From assembly GCA_963580455.1 (NCBI GenBank), contig OY756972.1, positions 12,973,001 through 13,037,000 of the forward strand: DNA of 64,000 bases. The letters are read 5' to 3'. This document shows positions 28,601-42,000 of this stretch, piece by piece. Source of the DNA: Euonymus europaeus. Taxonomy: Eukaryota > Streptophyta > Magnoliopsida > Celastrales > Celastraceae. Every line of letters starts with the position of its first letter. The first letter of the stretch is position 1. Position numbers and translations under genes: made by a program. The notes beneath the pieces were generated by a model. That model worked only from the letters and a program-made list of their open reading frames with translations, did no database searches and was not told where the DNA came from.

Positions 28601-30720
28601 CCGAGCGACTTTGATAGTCCGAAGTTGATCATCTCTCTCTATGGAGGTGCTTTTAACGGTTTTCTCCATTTTTCATAGAAAGTTAGTGTTTTGGCATCGA
28701 AATATTCCAGGAAGGTTAAACACATAAAATTTGACACATAAGAACTATAAAAATTGTACACCGAGCAACTATGAGGGTCCGAAGTTGCTCAACTCTCTCT
28801 ATGGAGAAGCTTTTAACGGTTTTGTCAATTTGTCGTAGAAAGTTGGTGTTTTGTCATCGAAATAATCTAGGAAGCTTATACTCATAAAATTTGACATATA
28901 AGAACAATAAAAATTGTACAACGAACAACTTTGATGGTCCGAAGTTGATCAACTCTCTCTATGGAGGAGCTTTTAACGGTTTTGTCCATTTGTCATGGAA
29001 AGTTGGTGTTTTGGCGTCGAAATAATCTAGGAAGGTTATACTCATAAAATTTGACATATAAGAACAATAAAAAGTCTTTCCCGAGCGACTTTGATAGTCC
29101 GAAGTTGCTGACCTCTCTCTATGTAGGAGCTTTTTATGGTTTTGTCCATTTGTCATAGAAAGTTGGTGTTTTGGCATCGAAATAATCTAGGAAGCTTATA
29201 CTCATAAAATGTGACATATAGGAACAATAAAAATTGCACACCGAGCAACTTTGATGGTCCGAAGTTGCTCAACACTCTCTATGGAGGAGCTTTTAACGGT
29301 TTTGTCCATTTGTCATAGAAAGTTGGTGTTTTGGCATCGAAATAATCTAGGAAGGTTATACTCATAAAATTTGACATATAAGAACAATAAAAAATCTATC
29401 CCGTACGACTTTGATAGTCCGAAGTTGCTTATCTCTCTCTATGGAGGAGCTTTTAACGGTTTTCTCCATTTGTCATAGAAAGTTGGTGTTTTGGCATCGA
29501 AATAATCTAGGAAGGTTATACTCATAAAATTTGACATATAAGAACAATAAAAAATCTATCCCGAGCGACTTTGATTGTCCGAAGTTGATCATCTCTCTCA
29601 ATGGAGGAGCTTTTAACGGTTTTCTCCATTTTTCATAGAAAGTTAGTGTTTTGGCAACGAAATATTCCAGGAAGGTTAAACACATAAAATTTGACACATA
29701 AGAACTATAAAAATTGTACACCGAGCAACTATGAGGGTCCGAAGTTGCTCAACTCTCTCTATGGAGAAGCTTTTAACGGTTTTGTCAATTTGTCGTAGAA
29801 AGTTGGTGTTTTGTCATCGAAATAATCTAGGAAGCTTATACTCATAAAATTTGACATATAAGAACAATAAAAATTGTACACCGAACAACTTTGATGGTCC
29901 GAAGTTGATCAACTCTCTCTATGGAGGAGCTTTTAACGGTTTTGTCCATTTGTCATGGAAAGTTGGTGTTTTGTCGTCGAAATAATCTAGGAAGGTTATA
30001 CTCATAAAATTTGACATATAAGAACAATAAAAAGTCATTCCCGAGCGACTTTGATAGTCCGAAGTTGCTGAACTCTCTCTATGTAGGAGCTTTTTACGGT
30101 TTTGTCCATTTGTCATAGAAAGTTGGTGTTTTGGCATCGAAATAATCTAGGAAGCTTATACTCATAAAATGTGACATATAGGAACAATAAAAATTGAACA
30201 CCGAGCAACTTTGATGGTCCGAGGTTGCTCAACACTCTCTATGGAGGAGCTTTTAACGGTTTTGTCCATTTGTCATAGAAAGTTGGTGTTTTGGCATCGA
30301 AATAATCTAGGAAGGTTATACTCATAAAATTTGACATATAAGAACAATAAAAAATCTATCCCGTGCGACTTTGATAGTCCGAAGTTACTTATCTCTCTCT
30401 ATGGAGGAGCTTTTAACGGTTTTCTCCATTTGTCATAGAAAGTTGGTGTTTTGGCATCGAAATAATGTAGGAAGGTTATACTCATAAAATTTGACATATA
30501 AGAACAATAAAAAATCTATCCCGAGCGACTTTGATAGTATGAAGTTGATCATCTCTCTCTATGGAGGAGCTTTTAACGGTTTTCTCCATTTGTCATAGAA
30601 AGTTGGTGTTTTGGCATCGAAATAATCCAGGAAGGTTATACACATAAAATTTGACACATAAGAACTATAAAAATTGTACACCGAGCAACTATGAGGGTCC
30701 GAAGTTGCTCAACTCTCTCT
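25660..30720. repeat. HOR family 2: nested 14-, 6-, 5- and 4-monomer periods
   Basis: The marker gaggttgctcaacactctct lies at 26381, 27021, 27821, 28461 and 30221. At 29261 the same monomer has gaag. The spacings are 640, 800, 640, 800 and 960 bp. Another marker, gaaggttaaacacataaaat, recurs near 26471, 28711 and 29671 (2,240 and 960 bp). The segment about 27361-28000 is copied immediately after at 28001-28640, a four-monomer duplication seen from agtaggtgttttggcgtcg at 27561 and 28201. The offsets are whole multiples of 160 between these markers. Confidence 0.8.
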
Positions 30721-33000
30721 ATGGAGGAGCTTTTAACGTTTTGTCAATTTGTCATAGAAAGTTGGTGTTTTGTCATCGAAATAATCTGGGAAGCTTATAC
30801 TCATAAAATTTGACATATAAGAACAATAAAAATTGTACACTGAACAACTTTGATGGTCCGAAGTTGATCAACTCTCTCTATGGAGGAGCTTTTAACGGTT
30901 TTGTCCATTTGTCATGGAAAGTTGGTGTTTTGGCGTCGAAATAATCTAGGAAGGTTATACTCACAAAATTTGACATATAAGAACAATAAAAAGTCTATCC
31001 CGAGCGACTTTGATAGTCCGAAGTTGCTGAACTCTCTCTATGTAGGAGCTTTTTACTGTTTTGTCCATTTGTCATAGAAGTTAGTGTTTTGGCATCGAAA
31101 TAATCTAGGAAGCTTATACTCATAAAATGTGACATATAAGAACGATAAAAATTGCACACCAAGCAACTTTGATGGTCCGAAGTTGCTCAACACTCTTTAC
31201 GGAGGAGCTTTTAACGGTTTTGTCCATTTGTCATAGAAAATTGGTGTTTTGGCATCGAAATAATCTAGGAAGCTTATACTCATAAAATGTGACATATAAG
31301 AACAATAAAAAATCTATCCCGTGCGACTTTGATAGTCCGAAGTTGCTCATCTCTCTCTATGGAGGAGCTTTTAACGGCTTTGTCCATTTGTCATAGAAAG
31401 TTGGTGTTTTGGAATCGAAATAATCTATGAAGCTTATACTCAAAAAATTTGACATATAAGAACAATAAAAAAGTGTACACCGAGCAACTTTGATGGTCCG
31501 AAGTTGCTCAACACTCTCTATGGAGGAGCTTTTAACGGTTTTGTCCATTTGTCATAGAAAGTTGGTGTCTTGGCATTGAAATAATCTAGGAATGTTATAC
31601 TCATAAAATTTGACATATAAGAACAATAAAAAATCTATCCCGAGCGACTTTGATAGTCCGAAGTTGATCATCTCTCTCTATGGAAGAGCTTTTAACGGTT
31701 TTCTCCATTTGTCATAGAAAGTGGGTGTTTTGGCATCGTAATAATCCAGGAAGGTTATACACATAAAATTTGACACATAAGAACTATAAAAATTGTACAC
31801 CGAGCAACTATGAGGGTCCGAAGTTGCTCAACTCTCTCTATGGAGGAGCTTTTAACGGTTTTGTCATAGAAAGTTGGTGTTTTGTCATGGAAATAATCTA
31901 GGAAGCTTATACTCATAAAATTTGACATATCAGAACAATAAAAATTGTACACCGAACAACTTTGATGGTCCGAAGTTGATCAACTCTCTCTATGGAGGAG
32001 CTTTTAACGGTTTTGTCCATTTGTCATGGAAAGTTGGTGTTTTGGCGTCGAAATAATCTAGGAAGGTTATACTCATAAAATTTGACATATAAGAACAATA
32101 AAAAGTCTATCCCGAGCGACTTTGATAGTCCGAAGTTGCTGAACTCTCTCTATGTTGGAGCTTTTTACGGTTTTGTCCATTTGTCATAGAAAGTTGGTGT
32201 TTTGGCATCGAAATAATCTAGGAAGCTTATACTCATAAAATGTGACATATAAGAACAATAAAAATTGCACACCGAGCAACTTTGATGGTCCGAAGTTGCT
32301 CAACACTCTTTACGGAGGAGCTTTTAACGGTTTTGTCCATTTGTCATAGAAAGTTGGTATTTTGGCATCGAAATAATCTAGGAAGGTTATACTCATAAAA
32401 TTTGACATATAAGAACAATAAAAAATCTATCCCGTGCGACTTTGATAGTCCGAAGTTGCTTATCTCTCTCTATGGAGGAGCTATTAACGGTTTTCTCCAT
32501 TTGTCATAGAAATTTGGTGTTTTGGCATCGAAATAATCCAGGAAGGTTATACACATAAAATTTGACACATAAGAACTATAAAATTTGTACACCGAGCAAC
32601 TATGAAGGTCCGAAGTTGCTCAACTCTCTCTATGGAGGAGCTTTTAACGGTTTTATCAATTTGTCATAGAAAGTTGGTGTTTCGTCATCGAAATAATCTA
32701 GGAAGCTTATACTCATAAAATTTGACATATAAGAACAATAAAAATTGTACACCGAACAACTTTGATGGTCCGAAGTTGATCAACTCTCTCTATGGAGGAG
32801 CTTTTAACGGTTTTGTCCATTTGTCATGAAAAGTTGGTGTTTTGGCGTCGAAATAATCTAGGAAGGTTATATTCATAAAATTTGACATATAAGAACCATA
32901 ACAAGTCTATCCCGAGCGACTTTGATAGTCCGAATTTGCTCAACTCTCTCTATTTATGAGCTTTTAACGATTTTCTCCATTTGTCATAGAAAGTTGGTGT
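30720..33000. repeat. Transitional satellite stretch related to family 2
   Basis: Monomers resemble those of 26-30.7 kb but no clean higher-order period continues. The stretch holds a 159 bp monomer (aacgttttgtcaatt near 30735), another with catagaagttagtg near 31073, caaaaaatttgac near 31440, and the 152 bp deletion monomer at 31828-31979. No non-satellite sequence was seen. Confidence 0.7.
31828..31979. repeat. 152 bp monomer with an 8 bp deletion
   Basis: The unit is eight bases short. The usual tttgtccatttgtcatag is reduced to tttgtcatag, so one of two direct tttgtc copies and the bases between them are gone. This is what replication slippage between short direct repeats would leave. Its left flank is the tgagggt subtype and the cataaaatttgacatatcag variant follows. 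Confidence 0.85.
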
Positions 33001-35200
33001 TTTGGCATCGAAATACTCTATGAAGCTTAAACTCATAAAATTTGACTTATAAGAACAATAAAAATTGTACACCGAGCAACTTTGATGATCCGAAGTTTCT
33101 CAATTCTCTCTATGGAGGAGCTTTTAACGGTTTTGTCCATTAGTCCTAGAAAGTTGGTGTTTTGGCATACAAAAAATCTAGGAAAGTTATACTCATAAAA
33201 TTTGACATAGATGAACAATAAAAAGTCTATCTCGAGCGACTTTGATAGTCCGAAGTTGCTCAACTCTCTCTATGGAGGAGCTTTTAACGGTTTTCTCCAT
33301 TTGTCATAGAAAGTTGGTGTTTTGGCATCGAAATAATCTTTGAAGCTTAAACTCGTAAAAATTGACATATAAGAACAATAAAAATTGTAAACCGAGCAAC
33401 TTTGATGGTCTGAAGTTGCACAACTCTCTCTATGGAGGAGCATTTAACGGTTGTGTCCATTAGTCATAGAAAGTTGGTGTTTTGGCATCGAAGTAATCCA
33501 GTAAGCTTATACTCATAAAATTTGACATATAAGAACAATAAAAATTGTACATCGAGCAACTTTGATGGTCCGAAGTTGCTCCACTCTCTCTATGGAGGAG
33601 CTTTTAACGGTTTTGTCCATTTGTCATAGAAAGTTGGTGTTTTGGAATCGAAATAATCTAGAAAGCATATACTCATAAAATTTGACATATAAGAACAATA
33701 AAAATTGTACACTGAGCAACTTTGATGATTCGAAGTTGCTCAACTCTCTCTATGGAGGAGCTTTTAACGGTTTTGTCCATTAGTCATAGAAAGTTGGTGT
33801 TTTGGCATCAAAAAAATCTAGGAAAGTTATACTCATAAAATATGACATAGATGAACAATAAAAAGTCTATCCCGAGCGACTTTGATAGTCCGAAGTTGCT
33901 CAACTCTCTCTATGGAGGAGCTTTTAATGGTTTTCCGATTTTTCATAGAAAGTTGGTGTTTTGGCATCGAAATAATCCAGTAAGCTTATACTCATAAAAT
34001 TTGACATATAAGAACAATAAAATTTATACACCGAGCAACTTTGATGATCCGAAGTTGCTCAACTCTCTCTATGGAGGTGCTTTTAACGGTTTCATCCATT
34101 TATCATAGAAAGTCGTTGTTACGGCATCGAAATAATCTATGAAGCTTATACTCATAAAATTTAACATATAAGAACAATAAAAAGTGTACACCGAGCAACT
34201 TTGATGGCCCGAAGTTGCTCAACTCTCTCTATGGAGGAGCTTTTAATGGTTTTGTCCATTTGTCATAGAAAGCTGGTGTTTTTGCATCGAAATAATCTAG
34301 GAAGCTTATACTCATAAAATTTGACATATAAGAACAATAAAAATTGTACACCGAGCAACTTTGATGATCCGAAGTTTCTCAATTCTCTCTATGGAGGAGC
34401 TTTTAACGGTTTTGTCCATTAGTCATAGAAAGTTGGTGTTTTGGCATACAAAAAATCTAGGAAAGTTATACTCATAAAATTTGACATAGATGAACAATAA
34501 AAAGTCTATCCCGAGCGACTTTGATAGTCCGAAGTTGCTCAACTCTCTCTATGGAGGAGCTTTTAACGGTTTTCTCCATTTGTCATAGAAAGTTGGTGTT
34601 TTGGGATCGAAATAATCTTTGAAGCTTAAACTCGTAAAATTTGACATATAAGAACAATAAAAATTGTAAACCGAGCAACTTTGATGGTCTGAAGTTGCAC
34701 AACTCTCTCTATGGAGGAGCGTTTAACGGTTTTGTCCATTAGTCATAGAAAGTTGGTGTTTTGGCATCGAAGTAATCCAGTAAGCTTATACTCATAAAAT
34801 TTGACATATAAGAACAATAAAAATTATACACCGAGCAACTTTGATGATCCGAAGTTGCTCAACTCTCTCTATGGAGGAGTTTTTAACGGTTTTGTCCATT
34901 TGTCATAGAAAGTTGGTGTTTTGGCATCCAAAAAATCTAGGAAAGTTATACTCATAAAATTTGACATTGATGAACAATAAAAAGTCTATCCCGAGCGACT
35001 TTGTTAGTCCGAAGTTGCTCAACTCTCTCTATGGAGGAGCTTTTAACGTTTTTCTCCATTTATCGTAGAAAGTTGGTGTTTTGGCATCGAAATAATCTAT
35101 GAAGCTTAAACTCGTAAAATTTGACATATAAGAACAATAAAAATTGTACACCGGGTCACTTTGATGGTCCGAAGTTGCTCAACTCTCTCTATGGAGGAGC
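33000..35200. repeat. Diverged satellite with an eight-monomer period
   Basis: Monomers here have gcatacaaaaaatctagg (33165 and 34444, 1,279 bp apart), gcatcgaagtaatccag (near 33485 and 34764), ttaaactcgtaaaa and tagatgaacaataaaaagtc. The period is eight monomers less one base, the missing base being in ggttttccgattt near 33930. The copies differ more than the 14-mers at 46-53 kb do, which suggests an older duplication. Part of this block, about 34.07-35.2 kb, recurs at about 54.2-55.35 kb. Confidence 0.75.
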
Positions 35201-38200
35201 TTTTAACGGTTTTGTCAATTTGTCATAGAAAGTTGGTGTTTTGTCATCGAAATAATCTAGGAAGCTTATACTCATAAAATATGACATATAAGAACAGTAA
35301 AAATTGTACACCGAACAACTTTGATGGTCCGAAGTTGATCAATTCTCTCTTTGGAGGAGCTTTTAACGGTTTTGTCCATTTGTCATGGAAAGTTGGTGTT
35401 TTTGCGTCGAAATAATCTAGGAAGGTTATACTCATAAAATTTGACATATAAGAACAATAAAAAGTCTATCCCGAGCGACTTTGATAGTCCGAAGTTGCTC
35501 AACTCTCTCTATGTAGGAGCTTTTAACGGTTTTGTCCATTTGTCATAGAAAGTTGGTGTTTTGGAATCGAAATAATCTAGGAAGCTTATACTCATAAAAT
35601 TTGACATATAAGAACAATAAAAATTGCACAACGAGCAACTTTGATGATTCAAAATTGCTAAACTCTCTCTATGGAGGAGCTTTTAACAGTTTTGTCCATT
35701 TGTCATAGAAAGTTGGTGTTTTGGCATCAAAATAATCTAGGAAACTTATACTCGTAAAATTTGACATAAAAGAACAGTAAAAAGTCTTTTCCGAGCGACT
35801 TTGATAGTCCGAAGTTGCTCAACTCTCTCTATGAAGGAGCTTTTAAGGGTTTTGTCCATTTGTCATAGAAAGTTGGTGTTTTGGCATCGAAATAATCTAT
35901 GAAGCTTATACTCATAAAATTTGACATATAAGAACAATAAAAAGTGTACACCGAGCAACTTTGATGGTCCGAAGTGGCTCAACACTCTCTATGGAGGAGC
36001 TTTTAACGGTTTTGTCCATTTGTCATAGAAAGTTGGTGTTTTGGCATTGAAATAATCTAGGAAGGTTATACTCATAAAATTTGACATATAAGAAAAATAA
36101 AAAATCTATCCCGAGCGACTTTGATAGTCCAAAGTTGCTCATCTCTCTCTATGGAGGAGCTTTTAACGGTTTTGTCCATTTGTCATAGAAAGTTGGTGTT
36201 TTGGCATCGAAATAATCTATGAAGCTTAAACTCGTAAAATTTGACATATAAGAACAATAAAAATTGTACACCGGGTCACTTTGATGGTCCGAAGTTGCTC
36301 AACTCTCTCTATGGAGGAGCTTTTAACGGTTTTGTCAATTTGTCATAGAAAGTTGGTGTTTCGTCATCGAAATAATCTAGGAAGCTTATACACATAAAAT
36401 TTGACACATAAGAACTATAAAAATTGTACACCGAGCAACTATAAAAGTCCGAAGTTGCTCAACTCTCTCTATGGCGGAGCTTTTAACTGTTTTGTCGATT
36501 TGTCATAGAAATTTGGTGTTTTGGCATCGAAGTAATCCAGTAAGCTTGTACTCATAAAATTTGACATATAAGAACAATAAAAATTGTACACCGAGAAACT
36601 TTGATGATCCGAAGCTGCTCAACTCTCTCTATGGAGGTGCTTTTAACGGTTTCGTCCATTTGTCATAGAAAGTTGGTGTTTTGGCATCGAAATAATCTAC
36701 CAAGCTTATACTCATAAAATTTGACATATAAGAATAATAAAAAGTGTACACCGAGCAACTATGATGGTCCGAAGTTGCTCAACACTCTCTATGGAGGAGC
36801 TTTTAACGGTTTTGTCCATTTGTCATAGAAAGTTGGTGTTTTGGCATCGAAATAATCTAGGAAGGTTATACTCATAAAATTTGACATATAAGAACAATAA
36901 AAAACCTATCCCGTGCGACTTTGATAGTCCGAAGTTGCTCATCTCTCTCTATGGAGGAGCTTCTAACGGTTTTCTCCATTTGTCATAGAAAGTTGGTGTT
37001 TTGGCATCGAAATAATCTAGGAAGCTTATACACATAAAATTTGACATATAAGAACTATAAAAATTGTACACCGAGCAACTTTGGTGATCCGAAGTTGCTC
37101 AACTCTCTCTATGGAGCAGCTTTTAGCGGTTTTGTCCATTTGTCATTTAAAGTTGGTGTTTTGGCATCGAAATAATCTAGGAAGCTTATACTCATAAAAT
37201 TTGACATATAAGAACAATAAAAATTGCACACCGAGCAACTTTGATGATCCGAAATTGCTCAACTCTCTCTATGGAGGAGCTTTTAACGGTTTTGTCCATT
37301 TGTCATAGAAAGTTGGTGTTTTGGCATCAAAATAATGTAGGAAACTTATACTCGTAAAATATGACATAGAAGAACAGTAAAAAGTCTATCCCGAGCGACT
37401 TTGATAGTCCGAAGTTGCTCAACTCTCTCTATGGAGGAGCTTTTAACGGTTTTGTCAATTTGTCACAGAAAGTTGGTGTTTGGCATCGAAATAATCTATG
37501 AAGCTTATACTCATAAAATTTGACATATAAGAACAATAAAAAGTGGACACCGAGCAACTTTGATGGTCCGAAGTTGCTCAACACTCTCTATGGAGGAGCT
37601 TTTAACGGTTTTGTCCATTTGTCATAGAAAGTTGGTGTTTTGGCATTGAAATAATCTAGGAAGGTTATACTCATAAAATTTGACATATAAGAACAGTAAA
37701 AAATCTATCCCGAGCGACTTTGATAGTCCGAAGTTGCTCATCTCTCTTTATGGAGGAGCTTTTAACGGTTTTGTCCATTTGTCATAGAAAGTTGGTGTTT
37801 TGGCATCGAAATAATCCAGGAAGGTTATACACATAAAATTTGACACATAAGAACTATAAAAATTGTACACCGGGTCACTTTGATGGTCCGAAGTTGCTCA
37901 ACTCTCTCTATGGAGGAGCTTTTAACGGTTTTGTCAATTTGTCATAGAAAGTTGGTGTTTTGTCATCGAAATAATCTCGGAAGCTTATACCCATAAAATA
38001 TGACATATAAGAACAATACAAATTGTACACCGAACAACTTTGATGGTCCGAAGTTGATCAATTCTCTCTATGGAGGAGCTTTTAACGGTTTTGTCCATTT
38101 GTCATGGAAAGTTGGTGTTTTTGCGTCGAAATAATCTAGGAAGGTTATACTCATAAAATTTGACATATAAGAACAATAAAAAGTCTATCCCGAGCGAGTT

Positions 38201-39000
38201 TGATAGTCCGAAGTTGCTCAACTCTCTCTATGTAGGAGCTTTTAACGGTTTTGTCCATTTGTCATAGAAAGTTGGTGTTTTGGCATCGAAATAATCTAGG
38301 AAGCTTATACTCATAAAATTTGACATATAAGAACAATAAAAATTGCACACCGAGCAACTTTGATGATTCGAAATTGCTAAACTCTCTCTATGGAGGAGCT
38401 TTTAACAGTTTTGTCCATTTGTCATAGAAAGTTGGTGTTTTGGCATAAAAATAATCTAGGAAACTTATACTCGTAAAATTTGACATAAAAGAACAGTAAA
38501 AAGTCTTTTCCGAGCGACTTTGATAGTCCGAAGTTGCTCAACTCTCTCTATGAAGGAGCTTTTAACGGTTTTGTCCATTTGTCATAGAAAGTTGGTGTTT
38601 TGGCATCGAAATAATCTATGAAGCTTATACTCATAAAATTTGACATATAAGAACAATAAAAAGTGTACACCGAGCAACTTTGATGGTCCGAAGTGGCTCA
38701 ACGCTCTCTATGGAGGAGCTTTTAACGGTTTTGTCCATTTGTCATAGAAAGTTGGTGTTTTGGCATTGAAATAATCTAGGAAGGTTATACTCATAAAATT
38801 TGACATATAAGAAAAATAAAAAATCTATCCCGAGCGACTTTGATAGTCCGAAGTTGCTCATCTCTCTCTATGGAGGAGCTTTTAACGGTTTTGTCCATTT
38901 GTCATAGAAAGTTGGTGTTTTGGCATCGAAATAATCCAGGAAGGTTATACACATAAAATTTGACACATAAGAACTATAAAAATTGTACACCGAGCAACTT
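35200..39000. repeat. 17-monomer duplication (2,719 bp) with an inserted block
   Basis: Markers gaagtggctcaac (35971 and 38690) and agaaaaataaaaaatctat (36091 and 38810) are each 2,719 bp apart, 17 monomers less one. About 35.2-36.2 kb therefore pairs with about 37.9-38.9 kb. Between them, about 36.4-37.5 kb is a partial copy of the dispersed block (aaaacctatcccgtgcg at 36901) and contains a 159 bp monomer with ggtgtttggcatcg near 37475. Confidence 0.75.
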
Positions 39001-40490
39001 TGATGGTCCGAAGTTGATCAATTCTCTCTATGGAGGAGCTTTTAACGGTTTTGTCCATTTGTCATGGAAAGTTGGTGTTTTTGCGTCGAAATAATCTAGG
39101 AAGGTTATACTCATAAAATTTGACATATAAGAACAATAGAAAGTCTATCCCGAGCGACTTTGATAGTCCGAAGTTGCTCAACTCTCTCTATGGAGGAGCT
39201 TTTAACGGTTTTGTCAATTTGTCAGAAAAAGTTGGTGTTTTGTCATCGAAATAATCTAGGAAGCTTATACTCATAAAATTCGACATATAAGAACAATAAA
39301 AATTGTACACCGAACAACTTTGATGGTCCGAAGTTGATCAACTCTCTCTATGGAGGAGCTTTTAACGGTTTTGTCCATTTGTCATGGAAAGTTGGTGTTT
39401 TGGCGTCGAAATAATCTAGGAACGTTATACTCATAAAATTTGACATATAAGAACAATAAAAAGTCTATCCCGAGCGAGTTTGATAGTCCGAAGTTGCTGA
39501 ACTCTCTCTATGTAGGAGCTTTTTACTGTTTTGTCCATTTGTCATAGAAGTTAGTGTTTTGGCATCGAAATAATCTAGGAAGCTTATACTCATAAAATGT
39601 GACATATAAGAACAATAAAAATTGCACACCGAGCAACTTTGATGGTCCGAAGTTGCTCAACACTCTCTACGGAGGAGCTTTTAACGGTTTTGTCCATTTT
39701 TCATAGAAAGTTGGTGTTTTGGAATCGAAATAATCTAAGAAGGTTATACTCATAAAATTTGACATATAAGAACAATAAAAAATCTATCCCATGCGAGTTT
39801 GATAGTCCGAAGTTGGTCATCTCTCTCTATGGAGGAGCTTTTAACGTTTTTGTCCATTTGTCATAGAAAGTTGGTGTTTTGGCGTCGAAATAATCTAGGA
39901 AGGTTATACTCATAAAATTTGACATAAAAGAACAATAAAAAGTATATCCCGAGCGACTTTGATAGTCCGAAGTTGCTGAACTCTCTCTATGGAGGAGCTT
40001 TTAACGGTTTTCTCCATTTGTCATAGAAAGTTGGTGTTTTGGCATCGAAATAATCCAGGAAGGTTATACACATAAAATTTGACACATAAGAACTATAAAA
40101 ATTGTACACCGAGCAACTATGACGGTCCGAAGTTGCTCAACTCTCTCTATGGAGGAGCTTTTAACGGTTTTGTCAATTTGTCATAGAAAGTTGGTGTTTT
40201 GTCATCGAAATAATCTAGGAAGCTTATACTCATAAAATTTGACATATAAGAACAATAAAAATTGCACACCGAGCAACTTTGATGGTCCGAAGTTGCTCAA
40301 CACTCTCTATGGAAGAGCTTTTAACGGGTTTGTCCTTTTGTCATAGAAAGTTGGTGTTTTGGCATCGAAATAATCTATGAAGGTTATACTCATAAAATTT
40401 GACATATAAGAACAATAAAAAATCTATCCCGTGCGACTTTGTTAGTCCGAAGTTGCTCATCTCTCTCTATGGAGGAGCTTTTAACAGTTT
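39000..40490. repeat. Mixed satellite monomers without a clear higher-order period
   Basis: This stretch continues the 160 bp repeat with monomers like those of 15.5-16.4 and 26 kb, including the catagaagttagtg 159 bp type near 39543. A short segment at about 40.09-40.51 kb with gggtttgtccttttgtc (40326) recurs at 42244, 1,918 bp or 12 monomers less two away. Nothing other than satellite is seen. Confidence 0.7.
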
Positions 40491-42000
40491 TCTCAATTTG
40501 TCATAGAAAGTTGGTGTTTTGGCATCGAAATAATCCAGGAAGGTTATACACATAAAATTTGACACATAAGAACTATAAAAATTGTACACCGAGCAACTAT
40601 GAAGGTCCGAAGTTACTCAACTCTCTCTATGGAGGAGCTTTTAACGGTTTTGTCAATTTGTCATAGAAAGTTGTTGTTTCGTCATCGAAATAATCTAGGA
40701 AGCTTATACACATAAAATTTGACACATAAGAACTATAAAAATTGTACACCGAGCAACTATGAAGGTCCGAAGTTGCTCAACTCTCTCTATGGTGGAGCTT
40801 TTAACGGTTTTGTCCATTAGTCATAGAAAGTTGGTGTTTTGGCATCGAAATAATCTAGGAAGCTTATACTCATAAATTTGACTTATAAGAACAATAAAAA
40901 GTGTACACCGGGAAACTTCGATGGTCTGAAGTTGCTCAACTCTCTCTGTGGAGGAGCTTTTAACGTTTTTGTCCATTACTCATAGAAAGTTGGTGTTTTG
41001 GCATCGAAATAATCTAGGAAGGTTATATTCATAAAATTTGACATATAAGAACAATAAAAAGTCTATCCCGAGCGACTTTGATAGTTCGAAGTTGCTCAAC
41101 TCTCTCTATGGAGGAGCTTTTAAAGGTTTTCTCGATTTGTCATAGAAATTTGGTGTTTTGGCATCGAAGTAATCCAGTAAGCTTGTACTCATAAAATTTG
41201 ACATATAAGAACAATAAAAATTGTACACCGAGAAACTTTGATGATCCGAAGTTGCTCAACTCTCTCTATGGAGGTGCTTTTAACGGTTTCGTCCATTTGT
41301 CATAGAAAGTTGGTGTTTTGGCATCGAAATAATCTACCAAGCTTATACTCATAAAATTTGACATATAAGAACAATAAAAAGTGTACACCGAGCAACTTTG
41401 ATAGTCCGAAGTTGCTCAACACTCTCTATGGAGGAGCTTTTAACGGTTTTGTCCATTTGTCATAGAAAGTTGTGTTTTGGCATCGAAATAATCTAGGAAG
41501 GTTATACTCATAAAATTTGACATATAAGAACAATAAAAAACCTATCCCGTGCGACTTTGATAGTCCGAAGTTGCTCATCTCTCTCTATGGAGGAGCTTCT
41601 AACGGTTTTCTCCATTTGTCATAGAAAGTTGGTGTTTTGGCATCGAAATAATCTAGGAAGCTTATACACATAAAATTTGACATATAAGAACTATAAAAAT
41701 TGTACACCGAGCAACTTTGGTGATCCGAAGTTGCTCAACTCTCTCTATGGAGGAGCCTTTAACGGTTTTGTCCATTTGTCATTTAAAGTTGGTGTTTTGG
41801 CATCGAAATAATCTAGGAAGCTTATACTCATAAAATTTGACATATAAGAACAATAAAAATTGCACACCGAGCAACTTTGATGATCCGAAATTGCTCAACA
41901 ATCTCTATGGAGGAGCTTTTAACGGTTTTGTCCATTTGTCATAGAAAGTTGGTGTTTTGGCATCAAAATAATCTAGAAAGGTTATACTCATAAAATTTGA
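40490..42000. repeat. Mixed-monomer block, copy 4
   Basis: Collinear with about 21.8-23.2 kb. It carries the cataaatttgacttataag monomer near 40870, gtaatccagtaagcttgtac near 41169, taccaagc near 41336 and aaaacctatcccgtgcg at 41537. The last marker is 4,636 bp (29 monomers less four) from its copy at 36901. A 159 bp monomer with agttgtgttttggc near 41469 explains part of the phase difference. Confidence 0.75.

Noticed and set aside
30880..31077. Plus-strand open frames of 65-75 codons (also near 43637 and 55467)
   Set aside because: Same cause: chance absence of stops in particular monomer variants. They occur at only a few of about 400 monomers and are not preserved in neighbouring copies.
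15580..35447. A single 19.66 kb repeat unit suggested by similar stretches near 15.6 and 35.3 kb
   Set aside because: The local match is good, but other offsets (8,317, 19,833, 20,146 bp) fit neighbouring stretches better. One long unit does not explain the layout, and the similarity may only reflect shared monomer subtypes.
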